This document shows positions 54,686-64,000 of a DNA stretch of 64,000 bases, one piece after another. Below the pieces are notes generated by a model. It was not told where the DNA came from. It made no database searches and saw nothing but the letters and a program-made list of their open reading frames with translations. Numbering within the stretch: position 1 is the stretch's first letter; every line of letters starts with the position of its first letter. A program made the translations under genes and the position numbers. Origin of the DNA: Lunularia cruciata (lineage: Eukaryota; Streptophyta; Marchantiopsida; Lunulariales; Lunulariaceae); assembly GCA_948567375.1 (NCBI GenBank), contig OX419756.1, positions 76,486,552 to 76,550,551 on the forward strand, written 5' to 3'.

Positions 54686-57600
54686 GTAATGCTCCTTACT
54701 TGCTTTGCGACTGTCGTTTTCCGGAAGTCCCAGACCTTTCTAAAATCAGTATTTCTTTCAATTTGCTTGTCCAATAATGAATTCTTGCTATGTACTTCTC
54801 TGCCGTTCTCGATGTGACCGGATGCCTTAATGCCTTTTTTGACCACCATCACCTTAGATAATTTCTCAGTTTCTGGGCAATTTCTGTGCGTAAAAGTCGA
54901 CAGTCCTGTAGCTCTTGCCTACTCTGGAGTGCTCATCGTGGAACACGCTTCATCATTGGAATAAGCATCAGCTGGATAAATCGTCTACCCTTCATTCTCT
55001 CTTTTCCGTTTTGGGTTTTCCTATGATCTGTATGGTTGACTTTACTCTATGGCGTCCTCTCTGTTTTTGGTGTTTTGGGACTCATGTGTTCATAGCACAT
55101 GCTGCGATATAATCTATATCCAGTCCTCTAACACTTCGCACTACATCCTTTGTTCTCTGAGCGATTTCATACTCTCGGTCTGCTCACTCACGGATCTTCC
55201 ACGGCTTTTGATTTCCAGGCTTCTACATGATTCTCTACTTCTATTCATCTTAATCTTTGTCGTCTGGCTCATTAAGTCGTCCCTTTTCCTGTTGATTTTA
55301 TTTCTCTACATGCACGGTTGTTCTGTTTCTGCTCTTTCAATGCATCCTACTTGTACAGAGGTGTTACTCTTTAAATGTGTTACTCTTGAAATGTTTTCCA
55401 GGTTACGTCTATTTATGCTATCATTCGATCAGATGCTCACTTTCTTGTATACATTACATATCTTGCACTCATTTGCATTCAATGAGTTCTGGATCTCCCG
55501 TTCAATGCATGGCTTCTGTCCTCATTTCTCTATATCCAGTCCTCGTTCTTCCACGGATCTTCCACGGCTTTCGATTTCCAGGAGTCTACATGATTCTCGA
55601 CTTCTGTTCATCTTAATCTTTGTCGTCTGTCTCGTTAAGGCATAACTTTTCCTGTTGAATTTTTTTTCTATACATGCGCTGTTGTTCTGTTTCCACTTTT
55701 TTGATGCATGCTACTTGTACATAGGTGTTACTTTTGATATGTTTCCAGGTTACGTTTATGTATGCTATCATTCGATCAGATATTTGTTATCTTGTATACA
55801 TTACATATCTTGCATCTCATTTGCATTCAATGAGTTCTGGATCTTCCGTTCATCGAACGGCTTCTGTCCTCATTTGTCTAGATCCAGTCCTCGTTCTTCA
55901 AACGGCTTCTGCTCTCATGTCCTGATATCCAGTCCTCTTTTGCTTCACTCTACTTCCCTCGTTCTCTGAGCGATTTCATACTCTCGGTCTGCTGACTCAT
56001 GGATCTTCCACGACTTTCGATTTCCAGGCTTCTACATGACTCTCGACTTCTGTTTATCTTAAGCTTTCTGGACTGGACTCGTTATGTCGTTGTTTTTCCC
56101 TGCTGATTTTATTTCTCTACATGCGCTGTTGTTCTGCTTCCGCTTTTTCAAAGTATGCTACCTGTATATAGGTGTTACATTCGATGCATTCTACCTTGGG
56201 GCTTTATCACTATTCTAGCATCGTAAATCATGTACATATTGCTTATTGATCTTTTACATTTCATGAGTTCTGGATAACCCCGTCCTAGAACGGCTTCTGC
56301 TCTCATATACCTATATAGGTGTTGCTCCTGAAATGTTTCCAGGTTATGTTTATTTATGCTTTCATTTGATCAGATGTTCGTTATCTTGTATACATTACAT
56401 ATCTTGCATCTCATTTGCATTCAACAGTTCTGGATCTCCCGTTCATCGAACGGCTTCTGTCCACATTTCTATATATCCACATTCCATAGTGGTCCCTAGA
56501 TCTCCCTTTCTTCGAACGACTTCTGCATCCGTTTTTCAAATATGTCCTTTGTAACTGGGTTCTAGATCACACGTTCCATGTTCTGCTCCCGTTGCTTAAG
56601 TATCTTTTTCCTACTTGGTCTATCGTTGCTTCCTTTGCTCTGATTGGATGTCACTACTCGCTCGATAATTCTCTGCCTTCAATTTCAGATGCTTACCGTA
56701 TTGTTGTTCCAAAAGGTTGTCTTCCCTGTCTTACATCATGTATACTAGTTCTCTGCAAGTGCTACTGAAATGTATCAATTTCTATTCCTGCGTTTGATCA
56801 CTTCAGCTTATCTTTCGTTATGTATTTCCTTGCGTATATTAACTTGAATATGATTTGCACACGGTCATGTTTGCATTTCGTATGCACTTCGTATGCACGT
56901 TCTTAGTTCCCTAGCAAGTGGGTTCTGGATCCGCTGCTCTTCGAACGGCTTCTGCTCCCATTGCTCAAATATGCGCTCATAGAGCATGTAATGCATGTAG
57001 AGATATACACTATGCGATTCCATCTGCACTTCATATGCACTATGTGTGAAGGAGTTTGCACCGCCGTAGATCATAACAAAAAGTCGGGACGAGCTATCCA
57101 GCCTTGGCACTCATGAGCTTTGAACAGAAACTTGGTACGAGGAGTGCATTTGCCTAGCTACTTCGGCACTACGTTTGACACTGATGAAGTCGTTTGTGCT
57201 TTCGGGGAGGTGTACTATGGCCACCATTCTGCTTCCCTCTGTGTTTTTGGTTTTAGGACTCATGTGTTCATGGCACATGCTGTGATATTATCGATATCCA
57301 GTCCTATAACACTTCGCTCTTCTTCCCTCATTCTCTGAACGACCTCCTTTATTTTTTTTCCAGTTTTCATACGTTCAGGCGGTCTCACAGATCTTCGTCG
57401 ATTTTCCTTCCTTTGTCCTCTGTGCGATCTCACATTTTCATACGTTCAGGCTGACTCTAGTTTCTTCCTCGACTTGTCTTGTACTTGCTGCTACATAGTT
57501 TTTCTACTCGGGTCTATATTTATCCTCGTTTCTGGCTCTTCATGTCGATTTTATTTCTCTTCTTGCACTTTTGTTATGTTCCCGCTATGTAATGCAGGTC

Positions 57601-59514
57601 TTTGGTATATAGGTTTTACTCTCCATTTGTTTCCATTTTAGGTTTATTTCTTCTATCGTTAGATCAGAGGATTAACATATTGCTTACTTTACATATCTTG
57701 TATCTCATTTGCATTTAATGAGTTGTGGATCCCCCGTTCCTCGGATGGCTTCTGTCCTCATTTTTCTATATCCAGCCTTGGCACTCATGAGTTTTCAAGC
57801 AGAACTTGGTACGAGAGGTACTGACACTTGCTTAGCTACTCAGCACTGCGCGAGGCACTGATGAAGTCACATGTGTTTTTGTGGAGGTTTACTATGGCCG
57901 CCTTCTGCTTCCTTCAGTTGTTTAGTGTTTCAGGACTCAAGCGTCCATAGTGCTTGCTGCGAAAGACTATATCCTGTCCTCTACCGTGCTCTTGTTATGC
58001 TTGTGTCTCTTCTAATCATTGTTCTTGTTTCAGGGCTTTACCAGGTACGTCTCGATTACTCCTCTTTTATTGCTCAGTGTGATTAGAAATTTTTTTGGCT
58101 CATCCTCATTCTATTGCCAGCTTTATTTCGATTTCTCTGTTCCTTACGTTTTTGGGTTGCTTGCTCGTTCTACTTGCTAACAGTTTATGATAGGTTTCAC
58201 TTGCCATCTGTGGTCCACATTTTCCCACATAAGTCTAAACCTGTTCTTTCCGCAACATTCTTACTCCTTTTGAATGGCACTTGAGGGAGCACCCGAGTCT
58301 GGCTTGGCACTCATGAGTTTTCAAACAAAAATTCGGTAGGAGGGGTACTGGCATTCGCCCAGCTACTTCGGCACTGCGTTTGGCACTGATGAGGTCGAAA
58401 ATGCTTTCATGGAGGTGTACTATGACCGCCTTTCTCCTTCCCTTTGTGTTTTTGGTGTTTTAAGACTCATGTGTTCATAGCACATGCTGCGATATAGTCT
58501 ATATCCAGTCCTTTAACACTTTGCTCTACTTCCCTCGTTCTCTGAGCGATTTCATACTTTCGGCCTGACTCATGGATCTTCCACTCCTTTTGATTTCCAG
58601 GCTGCTACATTGTTTTTGGACTTCAGTATATCTGAAACTTTCTCGTCTGGCTCGTCAAGTCAATTTTATTTCTCTACATGCACTGTTTTTCTGTTTCTGC
58701 TTTTCCGATGCATGCTATTTGTATACAGGTATTACTTTTAATATGTTTCTAGGTTACATTTATTTATGCTATCATACGATCAGATATTCACTATCTTGTA
58801 TACTTTACATATCTTGCATCTCATTTGCATTCAATGAGTTCTGGATCTTCTGTCCTCATTTCTCTATATCCAGTCCTCTAATGCTCCACTCTACTTCTCT
58901 CGTTCTCTGAGCGACTTCGTAGTCTCGGTCTGCTGACTCGCAGATTTTCCATGACTTTCAATTTCCGAGCTTCTGCATGACTCTCCACTTCTGTTTATTT
59001 AAATCTTTCTAGTCTGGCTTGTCAAGTCATCGTTTTTACTGTTGATTTAATTTCTCTACATGTGCTGTTGTTCTATTTCTGTTTTCTCGAAACATGCTAC
59101 TTTTACTTAGGTGTTGCTCTTGAAATGTTTCCAGGTTACCTTTACTTATACTTTCATTCGATCAGATGTTCGTTATCTTGTATAGAGTACATATCTTGCA
59201 TCTCATTTGCATTCAATGAGTTCTGGATCTCCTGTTCATTTAGCCGCATCCGTCCTAATTTCTCTATAGCTTGTGGTGATAATATCCAGTTGTTTGACGC
59301 TTCACTCCTTCTCAGCCTAGAGACCATCCACTCTTTTCCTCTTCGCTCCAACTCACATTTGTTGTTTTGTTTCATGGTTCCCCTACATGTGTTCTGTACA
59401 GTCTGTCAATTTCAGCTCTCTTGAATGGTTTAGTTTTGACTTGTAGGTCTTCAATTACAGCTTGTTTATTTCACTACATGCTTTACTTAGCGCTGATGTA
59501 TATCTGTTCTCTAC
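54686..59514 (+). repeat. repeat-module cluster 4, PRP38B intron 2
   Basis: From about 55040 the intron is almost wholly built of the modules seen in intron 1. The long module (GATTTCCAGG.TTCTACATG, GTTGATTTTATTTCTCTACA, GATATGTTTCCAGGTTACG, CATTTGCATTCAATGAGTTC) occurs near 55180, 55560, 55990, 58565 and 58930. The 190-bp module occurs near 57103, 57778 and 58300. The MCM4-type module occurs at 56168-56320. All are plus strand. No PRP38B exon was found here. Confidence 0.75.
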
Positions 59515-59988
59515 TGTTGATCAGGATATAGTGTGATGAGAACCTTTCTTCCTAGTCTTTGAAGTAGATGGTCTATCCTCAGTCATTCTGACTTCTGATG
59601 TATCAGACATCCTAGCACTCAGCTTCCTAGTCTCACCAGAGTAGACACTTCTGATTGCACTCAGCAATATTCAACTCACTCTCTCTCAGAGCCTTCAAAG
59701 ATAGTACACAGCAGCACTCACGCAGCATGAAAAGTACCCCAGTGGGAAGCAGCATAGAACACACCTTAAACAAGGTACAAGGTCCTGGGAATGATCCTTG
59801 TATGAGAACTTACCTTAACATGAGCAGAGAGCACTCATATATATACACAAGCAAGCTCTAGCAGGTTGCTTTGCAGAGCCCTAATTGAGGCTGCGCCCTC
59901 ACTTCAACTTAATCATGTATCTAGTCTAATCATGTATCGAGCCTAGTCATGTATCTAGTCACTAAACTCGAGATCATCACAACTAACA
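59515..59988 (-). repeat. 3' LTR of the copia element
   Basis: Read on the minus strand the LTR starts TGTTAGTTGTGATGATC at 59988 and ends CTGATCAACA at 59515 (474 bp, TGTT...AACA). A TATA box (TATATATA) lies near 59840. It directly follows a polypurine tract (AAGTGGGAG, 59989-59997) that overlaps the polyprotein stop codon. The matching 5' LTR would be right of the window, so the ends rest on the terminal dinucleotides and the tract. Confidence 0.65.
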
Positions 59989-59995
59989 CTCCCAC

Positions 59996-62900
59996 TTAAT
60001 GAGAGTTTAGGACTATTCCCATTTCTACAGCACATTTTATGTGTTTATCTTTAGGTAATGCTTTTGTAAACACATCAGCTGTCATCTCCTGTGTAGGACA
60101 GTAAACTAACTTCACTACATTCTCCTTCTCTTTCTCCTCTACAAATCTTCTTCTAATCTCAATATGCTTAGTCCTTGGGTGATGTACAGGATTTTTGCTG
60201 AGTGCTATACTTCCTGTATTGTCACAGTACAATGTAGTAGGACTCTCCTGCTCAAAACCCAACTCCTTAAGAAGTCTCCTGTTCCAGATGACTTCTTGAG
60301 TAGCATTTGAGGCAGCCATAAATTCTGCCTCAGTAGTAGACAGTGCAACAGATGTTTGCTGTTTACTACGCCAACTAATTGCTCCACCACTAAGCATGAT
60401 AACATATCCACTAGTTGATCTACTGTTATCTGTGTCATCTCCCCAACTAGCATCTCTATATGCTTCAAGTGTAGAAGCAAGTATGTTTCCTTGCTTTCTG
60501 TACTCCAAGAATGCATCTTGAGTACCCTTTAAGTACCTGAATACTCTCTTTATACCTTTCCAATGTACTTGTGCAGGGTTGCTAGTATATCTAGCTAGTG
60601 CTCCCACTGCATACCGGATATCTGGTCTTGTACAGACCATGATAAACATTAGAGAACCAAGAGCACTCTGATACAACACTTTGTCACAGAGATTCATCTC
60701 TCCATCTATGATCCTGCTGTGCTTCCACCCCAGATCAAGAGGTGTAGAGACAGGATTCGCCTCTGTCATCTGATACTTAGCTAGTATGGATCTCACATAC
60801 TGTGGTTGACTAATTCGGATCCATCCTGCTTCTCTATCTCTGCTCACTTTGATTCCCAAAACGAGTTTTACAGGACCAAGAATAGTCATCTCAAAAACAG
60901 AACACAAGAAATCTATCACTCCTTTGATAGATTCACTGTTCCCCAACAGCAGTAGATCATCTACATATACAGCTATGTATACATCATCTATAGTATACAC
61001 ACTCATGTTAGAATCTGCTCGTTTGAAATCCTGCTCTCTCAAGTATGAGTCTAGTTTCTCATACCAGGCTCTAGGAGCTTGCTTAAGACCATATAAGGCC
61101 TTCTTAAGCAAGCATACTTTTCCTTTGCCTTCAGTATATCCATCTGGAACATCCATGTAGATAGTCTCTCTCAAATCTCCATTGAGAAAGGCTGTTTTCA
61201 CATCTAACTGCTCCACTTCCCAATCTCTCTCTGCAGCAAGAGCTAGAAGCATGCGAATAGATCCATACCTGGCAACTGGTGCAAAAGTTTCTGAATAATC
61301 TATTGATGCTTTCTGATTGAAGCCCTTTGCAACAAGTCTTGCCTTGTACTTCAGGATCTCATTCTCAGCTCCACGTTTGACCCTGAAAACCCATTTACAA
61401 CCAATTGCTTTCCTTCCTGGTGGTAAATCAGCTAGTACCCATGTACCATTAGTCTGAAGAGACTTCTTCTCTTCTGCTATAGCCAACTCCCACTGACTCG
61501 AATCTGGTCTGAGCAAAGCTTGCTGTAAAGTGTCTGGATCACAATCTTCATGACAGATGTAAGATTCATCTAACATCTCTTCTGATAGAAAGCCAAGTCT
61601 GTCAATAGGTTTTCTATCTCTCTGTGATCTTCTTGGCTCTGTGCCGAGAAGTTTCATGTCATCTTTTGACATCTCAGGAATCTCACTCAGAGATTCTGCA
61701 TCTGCAGTCTGCTTCTGGGAGTCTTCTTCTGTAGTATCAGAATCAGATACCACCGTCTGTTTAGGCCTTCTTGTGTACACCTTCAGACTCTCCTTTGGTG
61801 AACCATCAGCTTCAGGTAGAGATTGCTCTTCTGATGATTTATCTGAAAAACTGACGCTGCAGCTTGGGAAGATAGGTCGATCAGGCTGATCATACTGATC
61901 AGCTTGCTTCTGCAACTCATCACTGTTCTCACTCCAAGTCCTCAATTCATCAAAGAGTACATCTCTACTTCTGATGATCTGTCTAGACTTAGGATTGTAC
62001 AGAAGATATCCTTTCAGTCCCTCTTCATATCCTACAAAGAGCATTCTCTCAGCTTTCTTTGTGAACTTCCTCCTTTGCTCCTTGGGAATATGAACATAGG
62101 CAGGGCATCCAAAAACCTTCAAAGCTGAAAGATTAGGTTTCTTACCACTCCAGGATTCTTCAGGAGTTCTTCCTTGCAATGCTGTGGTACCACTGATATT
62201 TCTGAGGTAATTTGCAGTGCTAATTGCAGCACCCCAAAACTTTCTCTCCAGCTTGGCATGTTGGAGCATGGCCAATGCTTTGTCCACCAGTGTCCTATTT
62301 AACCTTTCTGCAACTCCATTCTGTGCAGGACTGTCTCTGGCTGTACAGTCAAGAAGGATTCCTTTCTCTGACAGAAAGGAGAGGAATTCCTCATTCCTGT
62401 ATTCTCTGCCTCTATCTGTTCTCAATCGCTTGACTTTCCTCCCAGTCTGCAACTCAGCCATGGCTACAAACTTCTGGATTTTTCGCAGCACTTCATCCTT
62501 GCTTTTCATGAGATAGATAAAGCTCTTTCTACTGTAATCATCCACAAAGGAAATGTAGTAGGCTGCTCCACTCAATGACTTCTCAGTCATGTATCCCCAT
62601 ACATCAGAATGTATGACATCTAGAAGACCAGAAGCTCTAGATGAAGATTTCTTGGGGATAGGAGCCTTGTGTGCCTTACCTTCTGCACACCCAATGCAGA
62701 ACTCGAGTTTTCCTTTGGGATCCAGTTTCAACCCATCCACTACCTTCTCTAAAGCATATAGGTTTTGCACTGACAAGTGCCCTAACCTCAAATGCCACAG
62801 ATGGATATCATTTCTGTTTTCTGCTACCAATGCAGAATCAGAACAATCAGCTTCCATCAACTTGAACAGCTTCCCTCTGGTAGTGCCATATCCAAGGACC

Positions 62901-64000
62901 AGCTCTCCTTTCTTCAAAGTGCATTGATTTCTGTTGCTTTCAAACAGAACATCCACTCCATGCTCCATGAGGCGATGTACTGATATCAAGTTCTTGGTGT
63001 AGTCTGGAACATAGAGCACATCTTCCAAATAGCTCTTACAAGAACTTGTGTAAGATCTTCCCATGAAGGCAATCGGAACTTTGCCAGTTCCTAACACTGG
63101 ATTTAGAATCCCAGGTCCACAACGAACACTCTTGGGCATCTTCAGAGGTTGAAGAGTTGAGAACAGCTCCTTCTGATAACAGATATGAGAGGTGGCTCCA
63201 GAATCCAAGAACCATCCAGAACTGTTTGTGGACAACTGCGATTCTGCCAACATTCCACAATCTAGCTCTTCTGCTGAGTACCCCTCCTCATCGCTTTTTA
63301 TCTCATTGCACTCCTCTGTGTTGTAAGCTGAACTCGGAAATTTTCGACCTCTTACTGGTTGAGGTCCCTTTCCTACCTTCTTCAGCTCTCGTTCTCTCCT
63401 TTCTCCTCTCTTGGGACATATAGGTGCAACATGACCTTTCTCATGACAGAAATAACAGATCATGTTAGCAACACTACTAACCCCTTTACCAGATTTACTC
63501 ACTCTGGATTGCTCTGGTTTGCTCACTCTTCTATCTGGCACTCTCCTTGACTGAGAAGAAGCACTGAACAGAGCAGAATCTCTCAAATCATTAAAATTCA
63601 TCTCTAGGTCCTCTCTGTCTCTGCTAAACACCAGCAATCTGTTCATCACATAATCCCATGTGACAACTTCAACAGGTAGAACTTTTAGAGCTACTTTGAT
63701 AGGCTGGTAGCTTGGAGGGAGAGTCCTCAAGAGATGGTTAATCTCATATTTCTCTGTAAGGGGACACCCATCCTCCTTGACACTCTTGAAGACCTTCTGT
63801 AACTTTGACAAGTGCAAAGTAAAGTCTTCACCATCTGCAAGTTTAGTGTTCCACATCCCATCCCAGATCCTACTGGAACTTTCCAGTCTCTCAACAGAGT
63901 AAAAATTCTTGAGTTTGAGCCAGATCTCCCAACTCCAAGCATAAGTGTCTACTAGGTCTCTGACTTGCTCTTGCATAGCCCTTAGCAGAAACCTCCTAGT
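59996..64000 (-). mobile_element. Ty1/copia Gag-Pol polyprotein, intact frame (N-terminus beyond window)
   Basis: The frame is open from the right edge to a TAA at 59996-59998. Counting from the Met at 63976, 1,326 residues are present, and 8 more codons upstream are in frame. Domains in order: gag (to ~170); zinc knuckle CYFCHEKGHVAPIC (174-187); protease DSG (258-260); GAG-pre-integrase HHCC region (H395, H400, C427, C430); integrase D458, D521, E557 with 35 residues between the last two; reverse transcriptase with KARLVAKGF and YVDD (1004-1007); RNase H with D1175, E1216 and D1252. PR-IN-RT-RH order marks Ty1/copia. No stop or frameshift is seen, so it may be recent and possibly competent. 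It lies antisense in PRP38B intron 2. Confidence 0.93.

Noticed and set aside
58029-58041. Possible PRP38B micro-exon (TTTCAG, GGCTTTACCAG, GTACGT)
   Set aside because: It has good splice-site-like edges but the 11-13 bases do not encode the expected PRP38 sequence and would break the phase-0 frame.
46911-58440. C/D-box snoRNAs in the repeated 190-bp intron module (TGATGA motif in GGCACTGATGAAGTCG)
   Set aside because: The C-box-like TGATGA is constant, but I found no CTGA D box with terminal pairing at a suitable distance in the copies inspected.
46325-59440. CRISPR-like array from repeated short elements
   Set aside because: Repeat lengths and spacings are irregular, modules are long and diverged, and the context is eukaryotic introns.

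Overview
The window is nuclear DNA of a green plant (streptophyte). It has intron-rich genes with GT-AG splice sites, plant-type MCM4 and PRP38B/SRL1 proteins, and plant Ty1/copia and Ty3/gypsy retrotransposons. Very long repeat-filled introns and an AT-rich, transposon-rich background point to a large genome. I cannot place the lineage from sequence alone.

Layout. (1) Positions 1-14442 are a nest of mobile elements. An old Ty3/gypsy copy on the + strand (about 3170-5517, resuming at 13040-14442) is interrupted by a roughly 3.75-kb element that starts TGTGG, ends CACA and has a 5-bp target duplication. That element is itself interrupted by an inverted copy of the same family. A third, truncated copy lies at 1-1627. 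(2) Positions 14443-about 23215 are a second gypsy element on the - strand, with gag, protease, RT, RNase H, integrase, a PHD finger and an LTR. An LTR-like insertion carrying heat-shock-element motifs sits inside it. (3) Positions 25149-32906 (-) are a complete MCM4 gene. I resolved 21 exons, 2565 nt including the stop, encoding 854 aa. Its promoter carries a tandemly duplicated module with E2F-type sites. (4) Positions about 33400-44640 are a very AT-rich block plus a deleted copy of the second gypsy family on the + strand (about 38600-43477). (5) From 45369 to the right edge is the 5' part of a PRP38B-type splicing-factor gene (+). Exons 1 and 2 (96 and 27 codons) are separated by an 8,948-bp intron. 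The next exon lies beyond the window, so intron 2 exceeds 9.3 kb. A nearly intact copia element sits antisense in intron 2 (59515-64000).

The two host genes serve DNA replication licensing (MCM4, part of the MCM2-7 helicase) and pre-mRNA splicing (PRP38B). They are linked by a family of short repeat modules in their introns. The same modules, including a near-palindromic ~60-bp element, occur in both genes and always run in the direction of host transcription: - strand in MCM4, + strand in PRP38B. I regard this as the most interesting unexplained signal here. Other candidates are the 3.75-kb TGTG...CACA family and the heat-shock-element array. Most other open frames in the window are fragments of decayed transposons or chance frames.
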